DNA of 64,000 bases from Verrucomicrobium sp. (GTDB lineage: Bacteria > Verrucomicrobiota > Verrucomicrobiia > Methylacidiphilales > UBA1321), in contig JAFIGT010000039.1 in NCBI GenBank assembly GCA_017849585.1, forward strand, positions 186,001 to 250,000, read 5' to 3'. Both the position numbers and the translations under genes were made by a program. Under the pieces are notes generated by a model, which made no database searches, had not been told where the DNA came from, and saw only the letters and a list, made by a program, of their open reading frames with translations. Below, piece after piece: positions 33,230 through 42,870 of the stretch (its first letter is position 1; the number at the start of each line of letters is the position of its first letter).

Positions 33230-34254
33230 CGTTACCACTTGATTTGAATACGATTTGGTTTGGCATCGTCGGGGTGCTGTTTGCAGGCTACGCCATTCTC
33301 GATGGGTTCGATCTGGGCGTGGGTATCCTGCATCTTCTCAACAAGGAGGATCATGATCGCCGTATTCAACTGAACTCCATTGGCCCAGTCTGGGATGGTA
33401 ATGAGGTCTGGCTTGTGACGGGTGGTGGCGCGCTTTTCGCGGCGTTTCCCGAAGTATATGCCACGGTCTTTTCCGGCTTTTATCTCGCCTTCATGCTGCT
33501 GCTGTTTGCGTTGTTGTTTCGAGCGGTGGCCATCGAATTCCGCAGCAAGCAGCCGATGCGCTGGTGGCGGCAGATGTGGGATATTGGTTTTACGGTTGGG
33601 AGTTTTCTGTCTTCATTCCTGATTGGCGTGGCCATTGGTAATATCGCTTGGGGTGTGCGTCTCGATGCGCAGCATGAATACATCGGCGGATTTTGGGAGC
33701 TGTTGAATCCCTATGCGATCTGGATGGGGGTGACGACGGTGGCGCTCTTTGCAATGCACGGGTGCATTTACCTTGCATTGAAAACCGAGGGTGAATTGCA
33801 AAAACGCATTCGCAGCTGGGTGAATAATACGATCATCGCGTTCATCATGTGTTATGCCATTGCGTCGTTCTCCACGATGCTCTATGTGCCGCACATGGTA
33901 GAGGTATTTCGCGCGTACCCGGTTACAGGTGTGCTTGCTCTGGCGAACATGTTTGCGATTGCCAACATCCCGAGAGAAATTCACAAGGGGCGCGATTTGT
34001 TTGCGTTTATTTCCTCTTGTGTGACGATGCTGACACTCATGGGCATCTTTGGTCTTGGGATGTTTCCGCATCTGGTGGTTTCCCTGCCGGACATGGGCAA
34101 CAGCCTGAACATCTACAATGCGGCTTCTTCTCAAAAAACGCTCGGGATCATGCTCGTTGTGGCGCTTTTGGGCGTGCCGCTTGTGCTGGCGTATACGGCT
34201 TCGATTTACTGGATTTTCCGCGGCAAGGTGAAACTCGAAACGCACAGCTACTAG
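33226..34254 (+). CDS. cydB: Cytochrome bd-type quinol oxidase subunit II
   Basis: 342-residue membrane subunit with about eight to nine helices. The N-terminus [17 protein letters not shown] and the following [22 protein letters not shown] are diagnostic of CydB. It forms a heterodimer with CydA, whose stop it overlaps by four bases. It converges with the DUF58 gene ending at 34282. No further subunit gene follows. Confidence 0.95.
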   Translation: MTLPLDLNTIWFGIVGVLFAGYAILDGFDLGVGILHLLNKEDHDRRIQLNSIGPVWDGNEVWLVTGGGALFAAFPEVYATVFSGFYLAFMLLLFALLFRAVAIEFRSKQPMRWWRQMWDIGFTVGSFLSSFLIGVAIGNIAWGVRLDAQHEYIGGFWELLNPYAIWMGVTTVALFAMHGCIYLALKTEGELQKRIRSWVNNTIIAFIMCYAIASFSTMLYVPHMVEVFRAYPVTGVLALANMFAIANIPREIHKGRDLFAFISSCVTMLTLMGIFGLGMFPHLVVSLPDMGNSLNIYNAASSQKTLGIMLVVALLGVPLVLAYTASIYWIFRGKVKLETHSY

Positions 34255-34281
34255 CAGGACTTGGCCTTGCAGGGGAAGGTG

Positions 34282-35589
34282 CTACAGCCGGGCGCTTTGC
34301 TTGATTCCCAGATAACGATTCAGTGTGGCTGGAGTGAGTTCATTTGCTGGGACGTTCACCGTCAAAACACCGCGGGATTGGAGCGCACGAATGGTCCGTT
34401 GGTAATCATGCAGAACCTCCTGCGCTGCGACATGGCGATACACGTCGATGCCTTCCTCTGGCGTGGCATGCAGTATCTTTAAAAGATCAGAATCGCTGAT
34501 CGTCACGGCCATGGGCAGATGGCGCGGTTGCAATGGCACCATGCTTTCGACGAGCGTTTGGGAGATATCAAGATCAAGCAAATCGGTGAAGCAGACCATG
34601 AGCGTGCGTCGGGTATTGCGGCGCGCCGCGTAGTGGAAAACCGTGCGATAATCCGGTTCGGTTGGCCGTGGTCGGGCGGAGACCAGTGCTTGCACGATGG
34701 CGGCGAACTGGGTATTGCCCTTGTGCGGTGGTAGATAGAATTCGATCTCGTCGCTGAAGAGGAGCAGGCCCACGAGGTCGCCCTTGGCGAGCGCGGTCTG
34801 GGCGAGGCGCACGGCGGCGTTGATGGCGTAGTCGAGTTTACGATAAGCCCCGATGCGGGGATTCATCAGGCGGCCGAGATCAATCAGGATCAACAGGCGT
34901 TGATCGCGTTCGGCCTGGAATTGTCGCGAAATGAGCCGGCCTTTTTTCGCGGTCGCCTTCCAGTCGATCGAACGGTAGTCATCGTCGTGTTGATAATCGC
35001 GAAGCGACTCGAATTCGCGACCTTCTCCGCGCATGAGAAGTGGCCGGCGTCCCATCAGGTAGGGTGAACCAAGACTCAGCGCGAGATCGCGCGCGCCGGC
35101 AAGGCTGATATCTGGGAAGACATTCACCTGTGCTGAATTGGGGATTGATTCCTGCCGCTGAATCAATCCGAGTGGGCCTGACACGCGGTAATCAATCGCG
35201 CTGAAGCTGTAAGTGCCGCGCTCCTCGCTGCGTACGGTATAATCCACCACGATGTCACTATGGGGAGCAAGAAACGCGTGAATCGATTCTTCGGGACTGA
35301 GGAAGTCGGACGGTGTGCCGTCCCGCACCCAACAACGCAATCGGTGATGCGTGCGATTGCGTATGCGGAGTTTCACGGTGGTGTTCACGCCCTGGATGAA
35401 TGCCGCCGCACAATCCCTGGTGATGGTGAGGGGCTGTCGCGGCGTGAGCAGAAGATCGAGCAGCGTGGCCGCGAAGAGCAGGACCGTCAGCGCCAGGCTC
35501 ATGACCACGCTTTCCGGCTGCCAGATCGAAGCGATCGACAGCAGAATGCTCAACGCGAGGATGAGGAAAAAGCGCGGGGTGAAGATCAT
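34282..35589 (-). CDS. DUF58 domain protein
   Basis: 435-residue protein with two N-terminal membrane helices and a C-terminal DUF58/vWA-like region (DYRSIDWKATAKKGRLISR is the family signature near residue 210). Such proteins act with MoxR ATPases and DUF4350/DUF4129 partners, probably as membrane-associated assembly or stress factors. It is the last gene of a five-gene run (39477 to 34282); nine bases separate it from the MoxR stop. Specific substrate unknown. Confidence 0.9.
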   Translation of the reverse strand: MIFTPRFFLILALSILLSIASIWQPESVVMSLALTVLLFAATLLDLLLTPRQPLTITRDCAAAFIQGVNTTVKLRIRNRTHHRLRCWVRDGTPSDFLSPEESIHAFLAPHSDIVVDYTVRSEERGTYSFSAIDYRVSGPLGLIQRQESIPNSAQVNVFPDISLAGARDLALSLGSPYLMGRRPLLMRGEGREFESLRDYQHDDDYRSIDWKATAKKGRLISRQFQAERDQRLLILIDLGRLMNPRIGAYRKLDYAINAAVRLAQTALAKGDLVGLLLFSDEIEFYLPPHKGNTQFAAIVQALVSARPRPTEPDYRTVFHYAARRNTRRTLMVCFTDLLDLDISQTLVESMVPLQPRHLPMAVTISDSDLLKILHATPEEGIDVYRHVAAQEVLHDYQRTIRALQSRGVLTVNVPANELTPATLNRYLGIKQSARL

Positions 35590-35598
35590 GGCGTTGGG

Positions 35599-36540
35599 CT
35601 AACGCGGCACTTCGACGGAGGCGAGTAACTGGTTGATGATCTGGTCGACCGTGACGCCTTCAATCTCGGTCTCGGGCTTGAGTACGAGGCGATGGCGTAG
35701 AATGGGTGCGGAGAGGACTTTCAGGTCGTCTGGTGTGACGAAGTCTCGTTCGTGCAACGCGGCCCGTACTTTGGCAGCCTGCAGCCAGCCTTGCGCCGCT
35801 CGGGGACTGGCACCGAGGGACAGTTGCGGAAGTTGCCGCGAGGCGGTGATGAGCTTGAGGAGGTAATCGTAGACCTTGTCCTCGACCCGCACGGCATTGA
35901 CGCTCAAGCGTGCTTCAATGAGATGTTCCGGGTTGGCCACGGAGGTGATGACTTCGTTGAGGGGGCGGGTGGAGGGGCCGTTCTTGAGTAGTTGCAATTC
36001 CTCGTTTGCGGTGGGATAGCTGATTTTGATCTTCATCAGGAAGCGGTCGATCTGCGCTTCGGGTAGCGGGAAGGTGCCTTCGTACTCAATCGGATTTTGC
36101 GTCGCTATGACGAAGAAGTGTGGTGGCAGCGGATGCGTTGTGCCGTCGATGGTGACCTGACGTTCTTCCATCGCTTCAAGAAGGGCCGATTGTGTTTTTG
36201 GAGGAGTACGGTTGATTTCATCCGCGAGCAGCACATCGGCGAACACGGGACCGGGAAGGAAACGGAACTGTTGTTTGTCGGGTTGGAAAACATTCGTTCC
36301 GATCAGGTCGGAGGGCATCAGATCGGGAGTAAATTGGATGCGGCGAAATTCGAGGGCGAGGCTTGCCGCGAACGCGCGGGCAAAGAGGGTCTTGGCGAGA
36401 CCGGGGACGCCCTCGAGAATGAGGTGGCCCCCGGCGAGGAAGCCGATGAGGGCCTGCTCGATCAGGGTGTCCTGACCGACGATGACTTTTTTGATTTCGT
36501 TGCGGATCGCGTCGAATCGGGTGGTGATGGGTGTGGTCAT
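35599..36540 (-). CDS. MoxR-family AAA+ ATPase
   Basis: 313-residue ATPase. Walker A is seen as LEGVPGLAKT, Walker B and the following loop as VLLADEINRTPPKTQSALLE, then VIATQNPIEYEGTFPLPEAQ (sensor 1 region). Members act as chaperones that mature metal- or vWA-domain proteins, here presumably the DUF58 partner. The ATG at 36540 was chosen; it overlaps the upstream DUF4350 stop by four bases (ATGA). A reading from 36651 would run far into that gene. Confidence 0.93.
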   Translation of the reverse strand: MTTPITTRFDAIRNEIKKVIVGQDTLIEQALIGFLAGGHLILEGVPGLAKTLFARAFAASLALEFRRIQFTPDLMPSDLIGTNVFQPDKQQFRFLPGPVFADVLLADEINRTPPKTQSALLEAMEERQVTIDGTTHPLPPHFFVIATQNPIEYEGTFPLPEAQIDRFLMKIKISYPTANEELQLLKNGPSTRPLNEVITSVANPEHLIEARLSVNAVRVEDKVYDYLLKLITASRQLPQLSLGASPRAAQGWLQAAKVRAALHERDFVTPDDLKVLSAPILRHRLVLKPETEIEGVTVDQIINQLLASVEVPR

Positions 36541-37748
36541 AGCATGGTGTTCTTGATGGTGATGAGTTCGCGGGAAACTTTCAGCCAGCCGGTGGGTGGC
36601 AATCCCTGAACGTAGTCGTCGGAATCGAAGCGTTGTGCCAGTTTTTTCCACGGCGGTAGTTGTGGAAACGCCTCCTTGAGGTGTCGGGCCAGAATTTCGT
36701 GACTCGTCTCGGGGGGGAGATTGAAGCGACGCAGGATCGCTTGGTGGGTGTCGCGGAAGAGGCCGCTTACAATGTCATTGCGGATGTCGGCGCGACGATA
36801 CAAGTTGGCGAGGGAATGAACGAACTCCATTGTGGAGCGTGGTGTCTTGCGGTGCAACGGACGCACCGGACCAAAGCGCATGAGTTGCGAGCTGAGGAAG
36901 ACAAGCAGACCGAAGGCGAGCTGCGCGCTGGCGAGTTGGACGCCCGGTTGCTGGAATAAGTCGGTGAGGGCAAAGGTGGTGCGGTAACCGTGGTGTGCTT
37001 CTTCAAACCAGATTTTTTCCGGCATCCGGCCTTGTGGCTGGAGCAGTCGTAGTACGAAGGGCAGATTGTCCGCATGCGAAAGGAACGTGTTGTCGAGGAG
37101 CGAGGCGCTGGCGATTACAATGATGAGGCCCGCGCCATGCATTTGCTCAATAGCGTAATCGGCTTTTCCATCGGTGAGTAGACGATTGGCCTGATCCGAA
37201 GAACGGGGCAGAGGATAGGCGTTTTCGATGGACACGCGCTGGGGCTGGTTTTCCGGTGCAGGGGCCTGCAGCATCATGCTCAGGCGCTCACGCGAAAGCA
37301 TTTCGCTGCTTTGTTCATAGAGGCGGTTGCTGACTGCCACAGGCTTGAGATGGCGAAAGCCGATTGTTTCCAGTAATGGTTTTGCATCCGGTGATTCCGC
37401 AAAGTCTCCGAGCAGAATAAGGGTATTGCCGGCATGGACCCATTTCAGGAGCTGTTCGATTTCCAGCGGTTGCAGTGGGTAACGGCGACCGAGGCTGTTG
37501 CGGGCAAATAACAGGACTTGATTGGTGCCGGAGAGTTCACGCGGAGAACCTTGCCATCGGCCCACGGGCCAATGGAGATCCTCGAGTGTGGTGTAGAGCG
37601 CCTTGTGACCGCGCGGACCGGCGTTGAAACTGGAGGGGAGCCAGAAATCGGAGCCGCTGCCCGATTTGCGACCGAAGAGTACAATAACGAGCGCGGTAAA
37701 TGCCACCACGCCGAGCAGCGCACGAATATAGAAAGCATTCGTCTTCAT
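36537..37748 (-). CDS. DUF4350-type membrane protein
   Basis: 403-residue protein with a membrane helix at the N-terminus (ALLGVVAFTALVIVLFG), a globular part with GPRGHKALYTTLEDLHWPVG and VHAGNTLILLGDF, and a second membrane segment near residue 270 (LASAQLAFGLLVFLSSQL). The GHKALYTTLEDL region is typical of DUF4350 proteins found with MoxR and DUF58. The ATG at 37748 overlaps the DUF4129 gene stop. It probably works in the same membrane complex. Confidence 0.82.
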   Translation of the reverse strand: MKTNAFYIRALLGVVAFTALVIVLFGRKSGSGSDFWLPSSFNAGPRGHKALYTTLEDLHWPVGRWQGSPRELSGTNQVLLFARNSLGRRYPLQPLEIEQLLKWVHAGNTLILLGDFAESPDAKPLLETIGFRHLKPVAVSNRLYEQSSEMLSRERLSMMLQAPAPENQPQRVSIENAYPLPRSSDQANRLLTDGKADYAIEQMHGAGLIIVIASASLLDNTFLSHADNLPFVLRLLQPQGRMPEKIWFEEAHHGYRTTFALTDLFQQPGVQLASAQLAFGLLVFLSSQLMRFGPVRPLHRKTPRSTMEFVHSLANLYRRADIRNDIVSGLFRDTHQAILRRFNLPPETSHEILARHLKEAFPQLPPWKKLAQRFDSDDYVQGLPPTGWLKVSRELITIKNTML

Positions 37749-38488
37749 GGTGCGTTGGAGGCCGGGATGGGCCGGTCGAGATTCAAGGTGCGCGCGAGTG
37801 CGTAAAGTGAGGCGTTCCATTGCGCCCAGTCTTCGGGTGTGACCGGTTGCCCACCGTAAATGTAGCGATCATAACGTCGAACGAGTTCCTGGCACAATTC
37901 CCGCGTCGGTGTCGGAATGGACATCGACTGCAGTTGTGCGAGGTACTCCCAATTTGTGCGCGTCCGGTCGGCGCGGACGAGTTCGTGACGTTCCAGCAGA
38001 GTGAGGAATTGACGCCAGCTCAGCAGCAAGGCCGTAGTCCAGAGTTGCGCTGCGACAGCCTGACGAATCCCGGTTTCCAGCGATTCCGGCGCGACAGAAT
38101 AGCGTTCGCCCACCGTTTTTTCAGAAGCTGGCCTGGCCAGCAGATAGCGCAGGCGGAAAAATTTCAATCCCCAGTAGAGCAGTGAAATCACGCCCAGAGC
38201 GAGGATGGTGCCCATTAATGCGTAGGAAAGGCGAATTAACTGACCGCTATATTCATAATGCCGGAAGGAGTCCTGTAGCGATTGCAGGACCGCTACAACC
38301 CAATGGCCGAGCTGCGACAGAAAATCGAACGATGGTTCCTGTCGATATTCCTCGCGTTGCAGCACGGCGCGATAGTGATCGGCCACGGCGGCGGCATCCG
38401 TGATGGGAGCTGTCTCAGCCGTTGCACCCTGCATGGGAGCGATCATCACCCCGAATCCCCCGAGTAGCAGAAGGAGTAATCGTTTCAC
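37745..38488 (-). CDS. DUF4129 domain protein
   Basis: 247-residue protein with a signal peptide or first helix (LLLLLLGGFGVMIAPMQGA), one membrane helix near residue 95 (LSYALMGTILALGVISLLYW) and a C-terminal domain (LLLSWRQFLTLLERHELVR, NWEYLAQLQ, RRYDRYIYGGQPVTPEDW) that fits DUF4129. That domain is commonly found with MoxR/DUF58 operons or fused to transglutaminases. It overlaps its neighbours on both sides by four bases, so tight co-translation is expected. Confidence 0.82.
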   Translation of the reverse strand: MKRLLLLLLGGFGVMIAPMQGATAETAPITDAAAVADHYRAVLQREEYRQEPSFDFLSQLGHWVVAVLQSLQDSFRHYEYSGQLIRLSYALMGTILALGVISLLYWGLKFFRLRYLLARPASEKTVGERYSVAPESLETGIRQAVAAQLWTTALLLSWRQFLTLLERHELVRADRTRTNWEYLAQLQSMSIPTPTRELCQELVRRYDRYIYGGQPVTPEDWAQWNASLYALARTLNLDRPIPASNAP

Positions 38489-39477
38489 GATCGAAGGTTG
38501 CCGGGTGCGGCGGCGTTATCAAGTTTCAGGGAAGAGGCGAGAAGTTCCAGATCGTAGGCTTCCTTGCGCACGCGGACGTCATAATAAAAGAGCGTGCCGC
38601 CGGTGACAAAGAGCGGGGCGATGAGCGCGCTGCCGAGGAAGTTCAGCAGTTGGGTGATCGTCATGATGACGGGAGACGGGGTAATGGCGTTCGCACTCAA
38701 ATTACCACGCAACATTTCACCGGCTGTCGCCACGAGTTGGGGGAGATGACTGGCGATGATGACGAGAATATTGGCAACGCCGATCACGAGCAGGATCAGG
38801 CTGATCCGCGTTTCCCCCCACTGCATGATATTTTTCCCGAGATTGTAGCGAATGATCTCGCTCGAACGTCGCAACGCGGCAAAGCCACTAACTTTTTCCA
38901 GCATGACCGCTTGCATCATCACAAGATAACGCACGGCGAGAATGAGCCACGGCATGAACAGTAGCAATCCCGCGAGCGACAGGATCACTATCATCCAGAA
39001 GCTCAGGGGGCCATTCCAGGACTGTCCAATGACAATTGGAATGATGGAGGGCAGGAACGCGAGAAAGATCAGGACGTATTTGATGACCGTACTCCATAGG
39101 ATGGCCGGGCTGCGCCGGATCATGGAGGCCAAGGAGTGACGCACGGATACATATTGCCCGAGATACAGGCGCGCCACGTAATCGGTGAGCGCGCCATCCC
39201 CCAGCGTGAGCAGCAGAATGCTGGGTAGCACACGGATCAAAAACCACGTGATATTTTCTGGATGCGCCGAGAGATCGGTGAACGATACATTACGATCGAA
39301 AAAAGACAGGATCAGGCTCAGCGAAAAGGGAAAGGCATGGATCAGTGCGGAAAAGTAAAAAAGCGGAATGAAATGACGCCGATAAAGTTGAAAACAGCGA
39401 TCCGCCAATTCCCCGATGGAGAAAGGGCGCAACCCCGAAATGGCCGAGGAGGAGGGGGAAGAAAGGACATCCGCCAT
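38485..39477 (-). CDS. Multi-pass membrane protein, first gene of the MoxR operon
   Basis: 330-residue protein with about six to seven hydrophobic helices and a cytoplasmic start that includes FSIGELADRCFQLYRRHF. That N-terminal pattern followed by TM segments resembles the membrane domain found in GDPD-type and DUF7847-like proteins. No catalytic motif was seen. It overlaps the DUF4129 gene by four bases. In related operons a similar protein starts the cluster and may anchor the MoxR complex. Function unknown. Confidence 0.75.
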   Translation of the reverse strand: MADVLSSPSSSAISGLRPFSIGELADRCFQLYRRHFIPLFYFSALIHAFPFSLSLILSFFDRNVSFTDLSAHPENITWFLIRVLPSILLLTLGDGALTDYVARLYLGQYVSVRHSLASMIRRSPAILWSTVIKYVLIFLAFLPSIIPIVIGQSWNGPLSFWMIVILSLAGLLLFMPWLILAVRYLVMMQAVMLEKVSGFAALRRSSEIIRYNLGKNIMQWGETRISLILLVIGVANILVIIASHLPQLVATAGEMLRGNLSANAITPSPVIMTITQLLNFLGSALIAPLFVTGGTLFYYDVRVRKEAYDLELLASSLKLDNAAAPGNLRS

Positions 39478-39627
39478 GCTCTAATCAATGGCGTCTTTTT
39501 GCCATCTGACAAGTCAAAGCGCCGATGGGGAATCAAGGCCCGTGAGGCATTGGGCAGATTTTGTCCTGTTCACCGGAGAATGTGCTAATCGTTCGACGTC
39601 AAACTCCCGATTTTTTAGAGATTTAGA

Positions 39628-39655
39628 TTGCGTGGCTTAGTTCCACTAATATATT
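39628..39655 (+). promoter_or_regulatory. Sigma70-type promoter candidate for the ferredoxin gene
   Basis: TTGCGT (39628-39633) and TATATT (39650-39655) are separated by 16 bases, 21 bases before the start codon, in an otherwise gene-free 199-base gap. A good AAGGAG follows at 39667-39672. Confidence 0.5.
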
Positions 39656-39676
39656 AATTTAACCTCAAGGAGAATT

Positions 39677-39907
39677 ATGGCTGATATTGCAAATCGTTAT
39701 CCCGAAAACATTGCTGGCAAGTACTACGTGGACAGCAACTGCATCGACTGCGACCTTTGTCGCGAAACCGCGCCGAGTAATTTCGGACGCAATGATGACG
39801 GTGGGTACTCCTACGTCTTCAAGCAACCCTCGACTCCGGAAGAGGAAAAACAGTGCACCGAAGCGAAGGAAGGCTGCCCCGTCGAAGCCATCGGCGACAA
39901 CGGTTGA
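39677..39907 (+). CDS. Single-cluster [4Fe-4S] ferredoxin
   Basis: 76-residue acidic electron carrier. The cluster ligands are CIDCDLC (three Cys spaced C-x2-C-x2-C) and a later CP in GCPVEAIGD; an additional Cys lies in QCTEAKEGC. This is the layout of monocluster ferredoxins of the Thermotoga/Desulfovibrio type. AAGGAG stands five bases before the ATG, one of the clearest ribosome-binding sites in the window. A strong terminator follows at 39932, so the gene is monocistronic. It may serve as donor for biosynthetic or Fe-S related enzymes. Confidence 0.93.
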   Translation: MADIANRYPENIAGKYYVDSNCIDCDLCRETAPSNFGRNDDGGYSYVFKQPSTPEEEKQCTEAKEGCPVEAIGDNG

Positions 39908-39931
39908 TCCGGTCTTACTTTCTGTCAGTAG

Positions 39932-39966
39932 AAAAAGCGCGGGGCGCAATCCCCGCGCTTTTTTCT
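39932..39966 (+). terminator. Rho-independent terminator after the ferredoxin
   Basis: GCGCGGGG (39937-39944) and CCCCGCGC (39951-39958) form a perfect 8-bp GC stem with a 6-base loop, flanked by A5 on the left and T6 on the right. This is a textbook intrinsic terminator. Confidence 0.9.
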
Positions 39967-39976
39967 TTTCACGATC

Positions 39977-40564
39977 ATGCAACGAATCTGTGTCTATTGT
40001 GGGTCGAGTCCGGGCGATGATGCCGAGTTCATTCGCCAGGCGCACACGCTGGGCGAGGAATTGGTGCGTCGCAATCTAGCCCTCGTTTATGGCGGTGGCA
40101 GCGTGGGGCTCATGGGGCATGTTGCCGAGGCGGTGCTCGCGGCTGGCGGCGAAGTGGTGGGAGTGATCACAGAACAGCTCGTGACGATGGAACTTGGACA
40201 TCAGGGGCTGACCCAATTGCATGTCGTGGGCACCATGCACGAACGCAAGGCGCGAATGGCGGAATTGGCTGATGCCTTCATTGCGATGCCTGGCGGTTTT
40301 GGCACGCTCGAGGAAATTTTTGAAGCACTCACCTGGCAGCAACTGGGTATTCACGCGAAACCGTGCGGACTGCTCAATGTCGCAGGGTATTACGATTCGC
40401 TGATCGCTTTTCTTGATGGAGCGGTGACGCAAAAGTTCATCAAGTCAGAGCATCGCCAACTGGTCGTGGTCGATACAGCTCCCGCGGCATTGCTCGACAA
40501 GCTTGCGAGCTTTCAGTCTCCACCCGTGGACAAAGCGGAGTGGATTCGGTCGCTGAAGTTGTAA
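39977..40564 (+). CDS. LOG-family protein (TIGR00730 type), nucleotide 5'-monophosphate phosphoribohydrolase-like
   Basis: 195-residue Rossmann-fold protein. The family motifs are GGGSVGLMGHVAEAVL near residue 40 and PGGFGTLEEIFEALTW near residue 99, which form the nucleotide-binding and catalytic site. Members hydrolyse AMP-like or cytokinin-riboside phosphates; many bacterial members have unclear physiological roles. The start lies 10 bases after the ferredoxin terminator. It converges with pyrC. Confidence 0.9.
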   Translation: MQRICVYCGSSPGDDAEFIRQAHTLGEELVRRNLALVYGGGSVGLMGHVAEAVLAAGGEVVGVITEQLVTMELGHQGLTQLHVVGTMHERKARMAELADAFIAMPGGFGTLEEIFEALTWQQLGIHAKPCGLLNVAGYYDSLIAFLDGAVTQKFIKSEHRQLVVVDTAPAALLDKLASFQSPPVDKAEWIRSLKL

Positions 40565-40585
40565 TTACGGCTCTAAATCCAGGGC

Positions 40586-41902
40586 TCAGCTTTGGTAGAC
40601 GATGCGGCCACCGACGATGGTGTGGGTGGCGCGACCGCGCAACTCCCAACCATGGAAGGGCGTGTTGCGGGAGAGCGATTGGAATTGATTCTTGTCCACT
40701 GTCCACTCGAGTGACGGGTTGATCACGGTCACATCGGCGTCTTTACCCGGCGTCAGTGTGCCCTTGTCGAGGTGCAGCAATCGGGCTGGGTTGATCGTCA
40801 GCTTGGCCAGCATGTCCGACCAATCGAGCACTTGCGGTTCGATCAGCGTCTTGATGAAAATTGCCAACTCGGTCTCGAGTCCGAGAATGCCGAAGGGCGC
40901 ATAGTTGAACTCCACTTCCTTCTCGTACTCGCAATGCGGCGCGTGGTCGCTCGCGAGAATTTCGATGGTGCCGTCGGAAAGGCCTTCGAGCAGCGCCTCC
41001 TGATCGCGCTTGGTGCGCAGAGGCGGATTCATCTTGAAATTCGTGTTGTAGCCTTCCGTGTCGCCGTCGGTAAGGGCGATATGGTGGGGCATCACTTCGC
41101 CGGAAATCTTGATGCCGCGTTGGCGCGCTTCGCGGACGATGCGGACTGAGCCTGCACTCGAAAGGTGTTGGCAGTGAATGACTGCGCCCGTCAATTCCGA
41201 GAGCATGGCGTTGCGGCTGACGATGACTTCCTCCGCAATGGCGGGCCAGCCCGGCAGACCGAGCACGGTGCTCCAGTAGCCTTCATTGATCACACCGCCG
41301 GCGGACAGATTGTAGTCTTGGCAATGATCGAAAATCGGCACATCGAACATCTTGGTGTATTCGAGCGCGCGACGCATGAGTTCATTATTCTGAACGCAAT
41401 TGCCGTCGTCGGTGATGGCGATGACGCCCGCCTTCACCAGCGAGCCGATCGGGGCGAGGAGTTCCCCGGCCATTTTCTGGGAGATGCAGCCGGTGGGATA
41501 AACATTGATCAGCGCGGTTTCTTCGGCGCGTTGCAGGATCCACGCAATCGTGCTCGCGCTGTCCGCATGGGGCGTCGTGTTGGGCATGGCCACGATGGTG
41601 GTGAATCCACCCACCGCCGCGGCGCGTGTACCGGTCGCGATGGTTTCCTTGGCCGATTGACCGGGCTCGCGCAAATGCACGTGGAGATCGATCAGGCCGG
41701 GAGTGACAAATTGACCGCGGACATCAATTGTGCGCCAGTTGACACCTTGTGGCAGTTGATTCGGATCGGCGATCTTGCCGTTGTGAAGATAAAGATCTCC
41801 CACTTCGTCACGCTTGTTGGCGGGGTCGATGATGCGACCGCCATGGAGGCAGATCGATTCGACGGGAGCATCGCTCAGTTTTTTTAGGTGAGACGGAATC
41901 AT
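40586..41902 (-). CDS. pyrC: Dihydroorotase (type I)
   Basis: 438-residue amidohydrolase that closes carbamoyl aspartate to dihydroorotate in pyrimidine synthesis. The metal motif is DLHVHLREPGQ; later ligands are in FDHCQDYNL, VIHCQHLSSAG and the catalytic Asp region ILASDHAPH. The length and HLREPGQ fit type I dihydroorotase. The start overlaps the pyrB stop by four bases, so pyrR-pyrB-pyrC are coupled. Confidence 0.95.
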   Translation of the reverse strand: MIPSHLKKLSDAPVESICLHGGRIIDPANKRDEVGDLYLHNGKIADPNQLPQGVNWRTIDVRGQFVTPGLIDLHVHLREPGQSAKETIATGTRAAAVGGFTTIVAMPNTTPHADSASTIAWILQRAEETALINVYPTGCISQKMAGELLAPIGSLVKAGVIAITDDGNCVQNNELMRRALEYTKMFDVPIFDHCQDYNLSAGGVINEGYWSTVLGLPGWPAIAEEVIVSRNAMLSELTGAVIHCQHLSSAGSVRIVREARQRGIKISGEVMPHHIALTDGDTEGYNTNFKMNPPLRTKRDQEALLEGLSDGTIEILASDHAPHCEYEKEVEFNYAPFGILGLETELAIFIKTLIEPQVLDWSDMLAKLTINPARLLHLDKGTLTPGKDADVTVINPSLEWTVDKNQFQSLSRNTPFHGWELRGRATHTIVGGRIVYQS

Positions 41903-42870
41903 GCCTTCACTCCTTGGGGACCGCTGCCGCCGGTGAGGAGATAGAGGACGGCCATGCGGATGGCGAGCCCGTTGGTGACCTGTTGCAAAATCACGGAGTT
42001 CAAGCCGTCGGCGAGTTCGCTGGCGATTTCCACGCCGCGATTGATCGGGCCGGGGTGCATGATCATCACGTCGGGCCGACAGCGCTTGAAGCGTTCGTGC
42101 GTGAGACCGAACAGGGAAATGTATTCGCCGAGCGAGGGGAAAAGTTGTTGTTTCTGCCGTTCGTGCTGGATGCGCAGCAGCATGATCACATTGGCTTCAG
42201 CGAGCACGTCGTCGATGCGATGACTGATTTTAACGCCAAGGCGGCGGAACTCTTGCGGCAGGAGGGTGGTGGGACCGACGAGGGTGACTTCCGCGCCGAG
42301 CTTGCCCATGGCCCAGATGTTGGAGCGGGCGACGCGGCTGAACTGGATGTCGCCGACAATGGCGATTTTCAATCCTGCGAGTTTCTGGTCGGCGGGTGCG
42401 TCATGCTTGCCGAATTTTTCGAGAATGGTGAAGGTGTCGAGCAACGCTTGCGTCGGGTGCTCATGTGCTCCATCACCCGCATTGATCACGCCGGCATGCA
42501 GTCGTTCCGCGAGGAACTGCGGGGCTCCGGCGGCGGGGTGGCGCAAAATGATGATATCCGAATTCATCGCCTGCAAATTCAGGCCGGTGTCCTTGAGCGT
42601 CTCGCCCTTCTTGAAGGAGCTGCTTTCGCTCGCGATGCTTACGACGTCGGCGCTGAGGCGCTTCGCGGCGAGTTCAAAGGAAGTTCGCGTGCGCGTGCTC
42701 GGTTCGACAAAGAGATTGATGACCGTTTTGCCGCGCAGGGAGGGCACTTTCTTGATCGAACGGCTCAGTACTTCCTTGAAGGCGCGGGCGGTGTCGTGAA
42801 TGAGTCCGATCTCGGCCGGATCGAGTGGCCGGATGGCGAGTAGGTCCTTGTGTTTCCAAACCGTGCTCAT
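41899..42870 (-). CDS. pyrB: Aspartate carbamoyltransferase catalytic chain
   Basis: 323-residue enzyme making carbamoyl aspartate, the committed pyrimidine step. The carbamoyl-phosphate motif is FVEPSTRTRTSFELAAKRL; other signatures are HEHPTQALLDTF and MHPGPINRGVEIASEL. There is no regulatory chain gene pyrI nearby, so it is probably an unregulated trimer or a complex with PyrC, as in other bacteria with adjacent pyrB and pyrC. Overlaps pyrR by four bases. Confidence 0.97.
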   Translation of the reverse strand: MSTVWKHKDLLAIRPLDPAEIGLIHDTARAFKEVLSRSIKKVPSLRGKTVINLFVEPSTRTRTSFELAAKRLSADVVSIASESSSFKKGETLKDTGLNLQAMNSDIIILRHPAAGAPQFLAERLHAGVINAGDGAHEHPTQALLDTFTILEKFGKHDAPADQKLAGLKIAIVGDIQFSRVARSNIWAMGKLGAEVTLVGPTTLLPQEFRRLGVKISHRIDDVLAEANVIMLLRIQHERQKQQLFPSLGEYISLFGLTHERFKRCRPDVMIMHPGPINRGVEIASELADGLNSVILQQVTNGLAIRMAVLYLLTGGSGPQGVKA